From positions 15,279,666 to 15,343,665 of the forward strand of contig NC_088778.1 of assembly GCF_954871325.1 (NCBI RefSeq): DNA of 64,000 nt, given 5' to 3'. Origin of the DNA: Gordionus sp. m RMFG-2023. Its lineage: Eukaryota; Nematomorpha; Gordioida; Chordodea; Parachordodidae. Positions 13,801 to 25,233 of the stretch are shown one piece after another (within the stretch, counting starts at the first letter, position 1; each line of letters begins with the position of its first letter). A program made the position numbers and the translations under genes. The notes below the pieces were generated by a model, which was given only the letters and a program-made list of their open reading frames with translations, made no database searches and was not told the DNA's origin.

Positions 13801-15510
13801 TGCATGATGAATTAAAAACCATTCATTTATTTGGGTTATAAATATATCTAAGAGAGGGGGCATTTGTTTTATAATACTCTTATATTGATCCTATATTAAT
13901 GTTTTAACGATGAGCTTGGCTTGCTGCAAGTCAAGGGAGACAAATATTAAACAGGTATAGCTCTGCTTTTGACTCAACAATAACATATAAAATATGAAAT
14001 TCTTCATCAACATTAGCCCTAATTTCCTTGAGTTCTAATAAAATGCTCTCCGCTATTCTCATCTTATTAATCAAGTTGTTTTTGAAAAGTATTACATATA
14101 GTTGTATAATTAAATAAAACATTCTAATGAGGAAAAAAATTTGGAATAAGCATTGAATCCAATAATTTTCTTGCTTCTGAGGAAATATTTCTTTCAGGCC
14201 ATTGTGATATTTCAGTAATAGCAAATAATCGGCTCTTCTAACTCGATAAAAGCTATTACTGCTTGATGGCGAAGACTCTATCTCTTTGGACAAGCTTGCA
14301 ATTTTTTCTTTCTCCCTGTTGGACAAGGAGTTTCAGAAATAATTATTATTCGACTATAAATTTGAAAATGGTAGATAAATATTACACCACAAAAATTTGA
14401 AAATAATAAGTAAATATCACGCCGGAAAACTTGAAATCGAAATTAATCGATAAAATAACGGTAGATGAATGTGATAAATAAATGTAATTAAATATTTAAT
14501 ATGAGATAGGAATAAATATTAACAAATATAAATTAATATAAACAATATTTTTGAAAAATATATCCGGCATCTGCATTTTTTGGCTTTGGGGAGAGGATTT
14601 ATCCCTTTGCCCCCCCGCTGCGTACGCGCCTGTTGGCCAATCATATACAGATACCATATTTTTTTAAATGAAATGCAATACAAAAAATAACAAATTTATA
14701 AAAAAATATTATCCAGCTTCCATTTCTACATAAATATTGTTTGATTATTAATTTAAGTCAAAAAAATGCCTGTCAATATTAATTGAAACTTATAGTCTTA
14801 ATTTATTATTCTTTATTAATAAAGTTAATTTCACAACAAAATTTTTAAAGGAAATAAAATTAATAACACTTTCTTATTATCTGTTTAGAATTTTGTAGAT
14901 CAATTTTTCTTTCTTATCAAATCATGGTTTGATATAGGCCACTTTTTTTATATGGGTTAATTATTAATTTGGGTATCGGGTAAAATTAAAAGTATTGGCC
15001 AATACTGATTTTGAGAATTGTTTTTTTAAAAAATTTTTTATAATATACTTACAATTATTGGTGAGTATTTTTTTAATATGCCATTTTTTTTGAAAAGGGC
15101 TATATTTAAAATAATGGTTATTAAGGATTTATATTACCAATATTTTGTTAAATTCATTTTATAATAATATTATGTTTGTTTTAATTGGTGGCCAACCATT
15201 TTACAGCTTATTTTGATTTTCTTTCTAAAATAATTATTGATAATGATATTTGGCATAACACCGATGAAACGTTGCAACTAAATTTTGAAAAATTCTCAAC
15301 GTAAAAAATAATATTTTTAAAAAATATTAGATATATTGTTGATCTGCTATTTTTTTGCCTATATTATATAATGTTTTAAAGATTGCTCGTCAAAATAAAC
15401 AAGGCTTTCAAATCGATATACGAGAAAAAGAAGACAAAATTTTTAATCTACAGAAAGATTTGCATAAATTTCAAGATGAATTAAATTTGAAATGCGATGA
15501 ATACAAAAAA
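10891..15510 (+). CDS. Coiled-coil protein gene, four internal exons with transposon-laden introns
   Basis: Four exons whose splice phases agree: 10891-11136 (ends phase 2), 11556-11720 (phase 2 to 2), 12140-12377 (ends phase 0) and 15382-15510 (phase 0 to 0). Each is bounded by AG and GT; donors are GTATAA, GTTAAA, GTACAT and GTAATC. Joined, they give about 259 residues rich in K, E, Q, N and L in heptad-like spacing, such as LISNENLIRQNNELLIQNEAL-type runs and SKLNDENKELRISLTQ. It looks like a long rod protein (centrosomal, golgin-like or motor-associated types are possible; none recognised). Start and stop lie outside these exons. The last intron contains the hAT element 12703-14632. Confidence 0.55.
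12378..12694. other. Intronic sequence with a possible old hAT end
   Basis: Within the third intron of the coiled-coil gene. From about 12650, GATGCACCGATACCAAC resembles the ends of another hAT/MITE type, and GGTATCGGG with TTGGCCAATACTG near 14975-15010 could be its other side. The element at 12703 would then have inserted into it. The ends are too decayed to delimit. Confidence 0.3.
12703..14632 (-). mobile_element. hAT element, degraded, exact 8-bp TSD, with nested MITE
   Basis: Starts CAGGCGCGTACGCAGG and ends, reversed, CAGGCGCGTACGCAGCGG. It is flanked by the perfect 8-mer TTGGCCAA at 12695-12702 and 14633-14640. The minus strand retains transposase C-terminal pieces: ATLPISKLMRTFSFLGRI (about 13560-13500, the ERSFS-type region) and, beyond the nested MITE, SRLKGIDLLNIHRHL (about 13180-13130). 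These belong to the hAT group with ZMYM1/p52rIPK-like transposases. A further minus-strand frame at 13931-14326 is unassigned. Transposase function is lost. Confidence 0.85.
13201..13502. mobile_element. MITE of the ZBED-hAT family (GGCCCG-rich), nested
   Basis: About 300 bp beginning CAGAGACCTGCGGG and ending with CTCTGCAGGGCTCTG. Inside are CCGGGCCGGGCCCG-type blocks separated by A/T runs, as in 2548-2900 and the arms of 41850-44417. Flanking 8-mers are not clearly duplicated. It splits the transposase relic of the surrounding hAT element, so it is the younger insertion. Confidence 0.6.
14641..15381. other. Intron remainder, no gene seen
   Basis: AT-rich intron sequence up to the acceptor at 15380-15381. 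Several GGCCA / TATTGGCC motifs hint at decayed transposon ends. No supported coding sequence. Confidence 0.4.
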
Positions 15511-15936
15511 GTAATCTCTTACCTTTTTTAAGATTCCGCTTTGATATTTTTGTATAAGTATTATTTATTTTATTGATCCAGTGGAGAGCCATGATCCCAT
15601 CTTTTTCAAACTGTTAAAAATAAATTTTATGAATATTTAGTCCTTATCTTAATCTTAAAAATAAAATTTAAATCAAAACTCTGTTTATGATATTTTTGAG
15701 CTAGAATTTATATAAAATCCAATTTTTGGAGCCAATTAAGTGGACTTACACATAAGATTAACAATGGATATTTTTAAAAAATTATTTAAAACTATTTTAC
15801 AAATATAAATGATAACAATATAGAATTTGAGTTAAATAAAAATAGATTAGACAATATTGAATGAAATTGAAAGTTATAAAGAATTTATTTCGTATACAAA
15901 GAAAAAAACAAATATTTATTATTATTAACACATTTA

Positions 15937-16455
15937 TAGTGTTGCTAATGTTACTTTTGAAAAATAATAAGTTATAGTTGCAAGCTACATTTTTTAAAAT
16001 TTAACTAGAAGTAACTAGTTACTTTAAATTATTTATATAATTCATCATTTTAAAATAATTTATAAAATAATTTTATGATTTACAAATTTTAATAAAATTA
16101 ATTTAAGTAGAATTACAATTAAATATAAAAAAAATAATGGCATTAAAAACCATATATTCTCCTTTTTAAATTAATTGGGCTTAATAATTTTATTTGACTT
16201 TCCCAATGAACTATATTCAAAATTGGTTTATAAAATACGTGCTAGTTTTTTTCCGAAAATAGGTATCTCTAGACTAAATAATCGTTCTACAGGAGTGCTA
16301 GAAAGTGAGACATTACATTTAACGGTAATTTTAAATTTTGGAGATCAGCATATACAAAGATAAAGAGATATATAAATATTTTTAAAGTAATACGAGAAGT
16401 AACTGGTACTATTTAATGTTTAAAAGTAAGATGTACTGTTACTTTAGTAACACTA
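15937..16455. mobile_element. hAT-type MITE
   Basis: 519 bp. Ends TAGTGTTGCTAATGTTAC and, reversed, TAGTGTTACTAAAGTAAC. Flanks CACATTTA (15929-15936) and CACAATAA (16456-16463) agree at 6 of 8 positions. GTAACTAG / GTTACTTT motifs recur in both arms. A 62-codon frame at 16175-16363 has no recognisable homology and is likely chance. Confidence 0.65.
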
Positions 16456-16463
16456 CACAATAA

Positions 16464-17186
16464 GCTCACTCTTCACAGTTTCCACATCTAAATCTTATCT
16501 ATTCTTATCACTTTTTTCTATAATACTCTTGCATGCAAATTATACCCGTAATCATTTTTTTATTGTGGCTTTTATTCTTTTTCTTCATATCAAAAAAAAT
16601 GTCAAAATTTTTCTTACTGTTTTAATCACATAATGTTTTTATTTAAATATTGGTGATGCATAACAGACAACAGACTTTGGATGAAAACATATTTACTTGG
16701 AACGTATTGAAATGATTAATAATTCTTTTTTTAAAAATACTATAGGGAACTCATTTATTCTCAAATGAACTCTTCTATCTTCCCATATGTCGTTAACCTC
16801 TGGATTTTGGATATGGTCACTCTTTGACCAGTTTATCAATTTGCAAACCTCTAGCCTTGATATAATTACTTTTTCTTATTCCTTTGACAATACGATCTAT
16901 ATAACTTGATGTTGCTAGTTACCCTTTTCTCGTGGATTATACCTCCATATTTTTCTTACTATGTCTCAATCACTTTTCAATTAATTTTAAAAAAATTACT
17001 TGATCCAAAAAAAACATTTTACGATTAAAATAAAAATTTACTAAGAAACATTTCTGAAATATTTTATGAAGAAAAAGTATAATAAAAAGAAAAACACATG
17101 GCGATTTAATTTAGGTTTTCTGTAACATATAATCATAAATGAGAATTAATAATCATCAATTGTAGCCACACGACACATCACTTAAA
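16464..17186 (-). other. Mostly non-coding; possible decayed coding stretch on the minus strand
   Basis: Minus-strand translation of about 16930-16740 gives protein-like text in two overlapping frames: SSYIDRIVKGIRKSNY... and then NWSKSDHIQNPEVNDIW... with a frame change between them. It could be a pseudogene or old element; no family recognised. The rest is pyrimidine-rich AT sequence. Confidence 0.25.
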
Positions 17187-18593
17187 TAGGCGCGATCGCG
17201 GAGTTATTTAAGAATATCTAAAGTTTCAGAAATTTATTAGGACTAATGATTATTTAATATTTACGATTTTTAATACACATATTTAAATATAAATGAATAA
17301 TAAAATATGAAATGTATATGTTAGCGACAATGTGTTTTTTCCGGCAATGTGATATTTTTTCAACTTTCAATTATTTTTTGAGCGCATTTTTTAATTTAAA
17401 AATATGATTTTACCGGAAATGTATTCCATTATTTTTGGAATACCTACCATCAGGTCTTGCCTAAATAGTACCTTCCTATAGCGATTTTTGTTTCGGTAAT
17501 CTAGAACCTATCAGTTATAAAAAAAATTTAATAAATAAAGAATGATTTCACTGAAGAAATGTTATACTAGTTGATAAAATTTGGTTATATTGTATATACT
17601 TTATTGCACATTTGTTAATTTTTTTAAAAAATGATATAGCGCAGAAGATGATAACTTATATAATTGAATATAAAACGGCTGAAATGAACAATTCTCACAT
17701 TAGATTTGTTTACCAGTATGCTAGAAGGAAAAGTATATTTAATTTGGCAAGAAAATAATATATTTTTATCTTTTATTTGCATAACTGCACAAAAATTTCA
17801 GACAATTTTGCCATGAACTTTTGAACTCAATATCATTTATATTAATTTCTCCATATATTTTTCACATAAATTACAAATGACTCGAAATTTAAAGGTAACA
17901 TTATCTGCAATTCCTAATATAGCTATTCTAAACATGTTGGAATACATTTTCGGTCAAATTATATTTTTAAATTTTAAAAAACGCGTTCAAAAAATGATTT
18001 AAAGTTGAAAAAATAACACATTGCCGCTAACATATATAATAGGCTTATGAATCACTATAAAATAAATGTCTTGAAAAAGATTTTTGTAAAAATAATATAA
18101 ATTTTTTAAGCATTTAAAATTTGATGTATAAATTTAAATTATATTTAAAAAAGAAATGGAAATATAGATTAATGCATAAAAATATTTTTAATAATTATTG
18201 CTATATAAACTTATAAAGTATTCATGAAAAAAATGGTGAAGAATGGGGGAAAATAATTATAAATTTATAATGTAATATTCAATATTATTTAAAATTAAGC
18301 TAATTTTTCAATAACTTCATCCATGTCATTTTTTAGAAATATTTCACTAGAGTTTTGGAGTGGAAATGTTTTAGATGATTTGGTGGGAAATTTTAAAATG
18401 GTGGATAGATATAAGGAAATTTTGAAATCGATATTAATTCACAGAATGTATTTGTTTGTGCTGTGAATGTGATAAATAAATGTAAATTGGAATATATGCC
18501 AAAAGGGAAAGGAATCAATAATATTTTTGAAAACGGATTTTAGTGGGCGTCTGAATTTTTTGGCTTTGAAGCTCCCCGTTGCATACTTGCTTG
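17187..18593. mobile_element. Older hAT copy related to 12703-14632, with nested MITE
   Basis: Left end TAGGCGCGATCGCGGAG. The right end is reversed as CAAGCAAGTATGCAACGGGG. The interior tracks the 12703 element: TTTATTAG(A/G)ACTAAT near the left, and TTTGGCTTTG followed by C runs near the right. It lacks an obvious target duplication and any readable transposase, so it is an older, shorter derivative. A 714-bp MITE interrupts it. Confidence 0.5.
17319..18032. mobile_element. Inverted-repeat MITE with arms of about 110 bp, nested
   Basis: Left arm TGTTAGCGACAATGTG... and right arm reversed TGTTAGCGGCAATGTG... stay aligned for about 110 bp, through TTTTTTCAACTTT, TTTTTTGA(A/G)CGC, ACCG and AATGTATTCCA. 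Flanks are TATA on both sides (17315-17318, 18033-18036). A TA or TATA duplication would suit Tc1/mariner-like or related transposases. No coding capacity. Confidence 0.7.
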
Positions 18594-19592
18594 TTAAAAA
18601 ATAATCATTTCATTTCATTATATTTGTATTTAATTTTTAAGAAATTTTTTTTTCATTCATTTGGTACTTTATTTGAGTTATTATTATATTATTATGTACA
18701 TTATTTTTATACGAATCGATTCAAGAAAAAGCAAATTTATTGCAAAATAATAGTAAAACTACGAAATCAAGTCAAAAAGTTACAATATCACACCCGAACG
18801 AATACACAAATTACCAGGTACCTGATTAAACAAAATAAGGTTGCACACAAAGTGCCTCTTAGCTCGTCTTTTTTTTTTGAAGATTCTAAATAGTTGTCTG
18901 AATGGAATACTATTTTAGACTAAATAAATAATACATACCTTCTATGTCAAAATCTATAATATAAGAAAAAATTATAAAAGGGTCATTGCATGTCAATTTA
19001 AACATCTTTCGCTCGATTTCTTCGATAAAAATTTATAGGCAAGTTATATATGTTTTAGCAATATTTGAAACTAAATTTTGGCTCATTAGCAATTATATTA
19101 CTGATAATGCGAATTAAAGATACAAAAATCGGCTCTTTTAACCTTTTACTGATGTTAAAACCGATAAAAAAAAGCATTTTAATGAATTAAAGGTTTCATG
19201 TATAGCGCCATATGTACTTTTTTGATTCGCGATATTTTTTTAAATAATTACCCAGCTGCGCTAATTATTGAAAAAGTTATTAGAAATATAGTAAGTGATT
19301 AACAGAAAAAAATTTAAAAAATTGAAGCACATAATCATTTCGAAATATTAATTTTAATTTTTTTACTGGACATTAGATGACCAATAAAATAATTTTTAAC
19401 AATAGAAAAAGTCTTTTATTACATTGAAATGTTCATATATAGCGCAAACTATACTTATTTTAAATATATTATTCGCTATGTAATAAATAATAGAAAATAA
19501 AAATTTACAATTGAAGCTCATAATATATTAGAATTATTCATTTTAAATTTTCAAATGGACATAAGATGACCAATATTTACAATTAATTTTGA
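18594..19592 (+). other. No clear gene; imperfect direct repeat at 19170-19575
   Basis: Two units of about 200-230 bp (about 19170-19395 and 19400-19575) share TTCATRTATAGCGC, ATTGAAGC(A/T)CATAAT and GGACAT(A/T)AGATGACCAAT. At 18715-18826 a lysine-rich frame ends at a possible GT donor, but no homology supports it as an exon. Confidence 0.4.
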
Positions 19593-19959
19593 TGTTTCCC
19601 TAGTGTCGACTAAATTTAGTCGACTAACAGACGACTAACTAATAGTTTTAGTCGAAAAATTCGACTAAAAACTTTAGCAACTAAATTAGTCTATTAGTCA
19701 ACTAAAAGAACTAATTAAGTCGACTAAAGTAGTCGACCCTTTTAGCCAGCTTAGTCAACTAATCAAATTTTTGAACCTAACCGAATCTGCATAACTGTAT
19801 AATTGGGGTTAGTGTGGCTAATTAGTCTAGTTTTTCCGACTACTTGAGATATCATAGAAGATGAACTAAAGTATAGTGACTGACATTTATCTATCATTAT
19901 CGTTATTTGTAATATTTTTTGAAGCGACGATTAAATAATAAATTGTACATGCTAAATTA

Positions 19960-20690
19960 AAATTTCAGTGAAGATGTACCATAGAAAAATGGCAATAGTC
20001 ATAATCGTTATTGAACTTTTTTGAATTTTTTAGGTAAAAATATATGTTGTAAAGATGTAAAAATAAAATTTCAGTGAAGATGTACCATCATAGAAAAATA
20101 ACAATTGTCATAAGCGTTATTTTTGAACTTTTTTAAAGTAAATAGTTAAAATATATATATTGTAAATGTGTTAAAATAAAATTTCAGTGGAGATGTACCA
20201 TAGAAGAGTGACAATTGTCATAATCGTTATTTTTTAACTTTTTTGAATTTTTTTAAAGTAAATAGGTAAAAATATATATTGTAAAGATGTTATAATAAAA
20301 TTTCAGTGAAGATGTTCCATAGAAGAGTGACAATTGTCATAATCGTTATTTTTTAACTTTTTTGAATTTTTTTAAAGTAAATAGGTAAAAATATATATTG
20401 CAAAGATGTTAAAATAAAATTTCAGGGAAGATGTACCATAGAAGAGTGACAATTGTCATAATCGTTATTTTTTTAATTTTTTGAATTTTTTTAAAGCAAA
20501 CTGGTAAAAATATGATATTGTAAACGACAATTGTCATAATCGTTATTTTATCTTTTTTGAATTTTTTCAAAGTAAATAGGTAAAAATATTTATTGTAAAC
20601 ATGTTAAGTTAAAATTTCTGTGAGGATGTACCATAGAAAATGATAATTGTCATAATCGTTATTTAAAATATTTTTTAATTTTTTTTGTCC
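19960..20690 (+). repeat. Left sub-terminal tandem array (units of about 75-120 bp)
   Basis: About seven copies of a unit containing TTTCAGTGAAGATGTACCAT, then GACAATTGTCATAATCG, then GTAAA(T)AGGTAAAAATAT. The palindrome GACAATTGTC is the most conserved part. The array is the inverted partner of 23530-24710. Confidence 0.85.
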
Positions 20691-20845
20691 AAACGATCTG
20701 GTTTTTAGCCCACGCCCCTAATTGGGCGGGCTAGCTAAATAATTTAAAAAGTGCTAACGGACCTTTGAAAATTTTAACAATGGGAGGGCTAGCAAACAAC
20801 TTTTATTTGTTATTTAAAATTTATTAGGTAAACATTAAAAAATAT

Positions 20846-21480
20846 ATGTTTTATAAAAAAAATTTTAAATACATAACTGTTGTGGATGTTATCGTCGGAA
20901 AAATTAATGAGATAAATAAAAACTTGTTGGATTTGATTTGCAATTATAGTGTCGAAGTATTTCGTCCTATAATTGATAAAATTATATTCTGCGAAAAAAG
21001 AGCTTATTTTGAATGTGCAATATTTACATCCTAGGCATTTTGATGAAAATAATAGTAAAGGGATTTCTGAAAAGGCCTTGGAAAAACTGACACAATTGGT
21101 ATATTGTGTGTTAAATTACGTAACGAATTGTGTTCATTTGCCGGTGAACTCAAAGAGTTAATAGCAGAATTAAATGAAACGGACTATGATATTATATGTG
21201 CAGGTGAGGAGTCTAATGAAAAATTACAATAGAATGTGAAATAGGATAATGAATGTAACAATTGTTTAATATGCGTGTATGAAATTCTTGAGATACAATA
21301 TGTACACAAGTGCATACACAAATTTATTTTTGACTTATGAATACATTTTAACTGTCATTTACGCAAGTTAATTGCGAGAGAACATTTAGTAAATTAAAAA
21401 TTATAAAAAATAGGATGAGAACTAATATAGACGAAGAAAAATTAGAGAACTTTTAGTGTAAATTGAGCCAGAATATATTC
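20846..21480 (+). pseudogene. Decayed hAT transposase (C-terminal part)
   Basis: Overlapping frames contain YLHPRHFDENNSKGISEKAL near 21020 and, at about 21370-21455, VNCERTFSKLKIIKNRMRTN followed by IDEEKLENF and a stop. This is the hAT C-terminal dimerisation motif (ERTFSKLK...NRMR). Frameshifts separate the pieces. The same motif recurs at 47817-47900 in the related element. Confidence 0.75.
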
Positions 21481-22379
21481 TTGTTTACTTGCGCAAAGGT
21501 TCAAAGTTAATGAGATTTATCAACGTAAAAATTATATATATTATCTTAATTCTTTTATTTAAAAAATAAATAAATAGTTAATGGTGAAAAAAATCAACAT
21601 GCGTTAAAATAATTTTATATTATCATAAATATTTTAAACATAATTTAAATCGAATATTTTTTTAATTCTTAGTAAGGGTGTAGCCTTGAAACTGAATCAT
21701 TTATATGTTATTAGATGCTTAAAAAATTTGAAGAATGGGCATATTTAAATTTTATATGGGGGACGAGAGTGGTTTAAATTTTTTTATATGGGCGGGGCAA
21801 GACGAAAAGTCTATAATTATTTAAATTCTATTTCACATTTTTTCTCCATGATTAAATATCCCTTCTGCATTCTTCTATGATAAAAAAAATTCAAAGGAAA
21901 AAATGTTAGATTTTTTTAAAATAAAAAATTTTTTTTAAAAATAAAAATTTAAAACAAAAACTAACTGGTGCCATCTAGGCGCTATAATCATTGAAATTTA
22001 AAATAATAAATTTAAATAACCAAAAAATCTTGCTAAATTATTGTTACAAATTTTAAATAACAATGGGAGAGAGAGAGACGGGAGAGGGATTGATCATTTA
22101 TTTTCTAAAATCATAATTTAAAAAAAAATAATGGTGCCAGCTAGGCCCTAAAATATATCAAAATTAAAATAATAAATAAAATCTCAAAATGTGATGATAT
22201 TTTATTATATGAAAATAAAAATAATATTGAAAAATGAAAATATAGGGGTTGATTATTGGCCTTTTGGAGTTCGGTTCATCCGGTGGTAAATATTATTTTA
22301 TTTTAATCATATTTATTTACAGATATAACTTACATTAAAGAAATTAAGCTAAAAATCAGCCATCACCCACCTTTAAAGT

Positions 22380-22990
22380 AATTAAATTATACTGTAGTTC
22401 TCGGGTATAGGCTTTTTCTTTGTCCCACTCCTTCTAAATTAAAGCCTATAGAGGTTTAAGCAACATTTTTCGAAATGTTGTGCCTACAAGTACGTGCGGC
22501 TTGCCCACAAACGTGTGGAGGGCTCCTCATATTTTTATTTTTATACCCAAATTAAATTGTTCCAATTAGATGGAAATGAGGAAAACCTAGCGTAGCTCTG
22601 TTGAATCTTCAACGTTAGAGGGCAAAAGCGCTATATATCACGTAAATATAGGGGTTTGTTTTCCTTTTTTGAAAAAAAATTATTAAAAGAGGAAAAGTAT
22701 GATCAATTGCGAGATAAATTTTTTTGAGGGAGAATTATGAAAATCGATTTTGTGATAAAAGCTAACCCCCCCCCCCCCAACCATTTATTCTTAAATACTT
22801 TATATATATAATAAATTCAGTAAAGTTTTGCAAATTTTTTAAAGAAAATACATGTTCTAATTTTTTAGGCGTGGCGATTAAGGGTGTGAACCCCGGTTCT
22901 TACTCCGGGACTCGTGATCAGAGTTGGTTTAGTCATAGACCCAAACTCAGGGTCTGGGGTTACACAACTAACCAATTAACAAAACTCAAT
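22380..22990. other. GC-richer interior of the hAT element, unassigned
   Basis: 22380-22630 is less AT-rich than its surroundings and holds small hairpins (GTTGAATCTTCAAC; CGAAATGTTG/CAACATTTCG). 22880-22985 has inverted GTGTGAACCCCGG / CCGGGACTCG... TTACACAACT blocks that may be a tiny MITE. TGGTGCC(A/T)TCTAGGC-type boxes occur at about 21966 and 22133 and again at 50753. Function unknown. Confidence 0.3.
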
Positions 22991-23529
22991 CTTTTTTTTA
23001 TTGAAATAGTTTTCAAATCAAGAAATTTATTTATATGTATAATTGTAGATTTATAAATCAATCTCCTTATCAAATTTAAACGTTTTGTTATGTGATTAAA
23101 AAGTGTGCTCTCCTCTATTAACCTCATCTACTCTTCTGTTGTGATTTAATCTTGACGTGGATGCTACCTATTTCAAACATTGCATTTAAAATTTAATAAT
23201 TGAATTTTCTTTGCTTTTGGGAAAACGGATAAATCATATTTTTATTCACGTCGATGTTATATTCTTCCATGCAGATCAAATCTAAGGAGTTTTCTAATCT
23301 CATTAGCTTCTCCCAAATATAACATCCACAACAGTTATCTGTACTTTGGTATTAAAAATGTTAAAATTTTATGTTACATATATTTTTCAATGTTCACCTA
23401 ATAAATTTTAAATAACAAATAAAAGTAAAAATTTTTTAACCGGTCCGCTTGCAATTTTTAATATTATTTAGCAAGCTCGCCCAATAAGATAAACGGGCGT
23501 AGGCTAAAAGTCAACTCGTTTCATCAAAA

Positions 23530-24710
23530 AAGTTGAAAAATATTAATTATGACAATTGTCACTTTTCTATGTACATCTTAACTGAAATTTTAACTTAACA
23601 TGTTTACAATAAATATGTTTACTTATTTGTTTTGAAAAAATTGAAAAATAAAGGTTATGACAATTGTCACTCTTCTATACTACATCTTCACTGAAATTTT
23701 ATTTTAACATCTTTACAATATATATTTTTACCTATTTGCTTTGAAAAAATTCAAAAAAGTTCACAAATAACGATTATGACAATTATCACTTTTCTATGGT
23801 ACATCTTCACTGAAATTTTAATATAACATGTTTACAATATATATTTTTACCCATTTGCTTTAAAAAAATAGAAAAAGGTTCAAAAATGGCGATTATGACA
23901 ATTGTCACTTTTCTATGGTACATCTTCACTGAAATTTTAAAACATGTTTACAATAAATATTTTTACCTATTTGTTTTAAAAAAGTTCAAAAATAACGATT
24001 ATGACATTTATCACTTTTCTATGGTACATCTTCACTGTAACTTTAATATAACATGCTTACAATATATATTTTTACCTATTTTCTTTGAAAATATTCAGAA
24101 AAGTTCACAAATAACGATTATGACAATTGCCACTCTTCTATGGTACATCTTCACTGTAACTTTAATTTTTACCTATTTACTTTAAAAAAAGTCAAAATAG
24201 TTCACAAAAAACGATTATGTCAATTGTCACTTTTCTATGGTATATCTTCACTGAAATTTTAATTTAACATGTTTACAATAAATATTTTTACCTATTTGTT
24301 TTAAAAAAGTTTAAAAATAACGATTATGACAATTATCACTTTTCTATGGTACATCTTCACTGAAATTTTAATTTAACATCTTTTCAATATGTATTTTTAC
24401 CTATTTACTTTAAATAAATTCAAAAAAGTTCAAAAATAATGATTATGGCAATTGTCACTTTTCTATGGTACATCTTCACTGAAATTTTATTTTAACATCT
24501 TTACAAAATATATTTTTACCTATTTACTTTAAAATAACTCAAAAAACTTCAAAATAACGATTATGAAAATTGTCACTTTTCTATGATACATCCTAATTTA
24601 AATTTAACAGTATATTTTTGCCCATTTTATCAAAAAAAAAATTAAGAAAAACAAAAAATTATTAAAAATAACTAATATGAGATTTATGACTTTTCTATGG
24701 TTTATCTTCT
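23530..24710 (-). repeat. Right sub-terminal tandem array (about 11 units of 97-119 bp)
   Basis: Copies of the same unit as at 19960-20690 in reverse orientation. Starts of the CAATTGTCAC core are near 23549, 23661, 23780, 23899, 24002, 24120, 24217, 24328, 24446 and 24564, with a decayed copy after. The right arm has more units than the left, so arrays have expanded or contracted since insertion. Confidence 0.85.
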
Positions 24711-24839
24711 CTGACAAGCAGTCGGAAGAACTAGACTAACCCCGACTATACGGTGCTCAGGTTCAGTTAGGCTCAAAAAATTGATTTAGTCTACTAAATT
24801 AATCGATTTAGCATGTACACTAAATGGGTCGACTATGCT

Positions 24840-25150
24840 GACTAAATTAGTTGTTTTAGTCGACTATATTAGTCATTTTAGTCGACTATGCTGACTAAAT
24901 TAGTTGTTTTAGTCGACTATATTATTCATTTTAGTCGACTATATTAGTCGTTTTAGTCGACTATATTAGTCGTTTTAGTCGACTATATTAGTCGTTTTAG
25001 TCGACTATATTAGTCGTTTTAGTCGACTATATTAGTCGTTTTAGTCGACTATATTAGTCGTTTTAGTCGACTATATTAGTCGTTTTAGTCGACTATATTA
25101 GTCGTTTTAGTCGACTATATTAGTCGTTTTAGTCAACTAAATTAGTCGTT
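24840..25150 (+). repeat. 22-bp satellite-like array with TAGTCGACTA palindrome
   Basis: The unit TTTTAGTCGACTATATTAGT plus CG is repeated about nine times almost perfectly from about 24935 to 25125, with degenerate copies on both sides. Each unit contains the palindrome TAGTCGACTA. It lies at the outer right end of the 19601-25225 hAT element. Near-identity among units suggests recent slippage or unequal exchange. Confidence 0.9.
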
Positions 25151-25233
25151 CTAAAGTTTTTAGTCGATTTCCATGACTACGACTATTCGTCGTAGTCGAA
25201 AAAACTCGACTAATCAACAACACTATGTTTCCC

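Larger units (their letters stand above)
19601..25225. mobile_element. hAT element with giant inverted ends built of tandem palindromic sites
   Basis: Perfect 8-bp target duplication TGTTTCCC (19593-19600, 25226-25233). The ends are TAGTGTCGACTAA on the left and, reversed, TAGTGTTGTTGATTAGTCG on the right. Inverted arms run about 1.2 kb (left) and 1.8 kb (right). Going inward each has a TAGTCGACTA-rich zone, a tandem array with GACAATTGTC-type palindromes (19960-20690; 23530-24710), and matching GGGCGGGCTAG / AACCGGTCC-type blocks. The central 2.7 kb has a decayed hAT transposase (20846-21480). A relative is at 46337-51190. Confidence 0.85.

Noticed and set aside
15780-15850. NDNNIEFELNKNRLDNIE considered as the next exon of the coiled-coil gene
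   Set aside because: No acceptor gives the required phase 0 from 15510, and a stop follows at once; composition alone is not enough.
18579-18893. 104-codon + frame, lysine-rich end, considered as a host exon
   Set aside because: It starts inside a transposon end and no phase partner or homology was found.
24840-25150. Regular 22-bp direct repeats considered as a CRISPR-like array
   Set aside because: Units are head-to-tail with no unique spacers, and they lie in the TIR of a eukaryotic hAT element.
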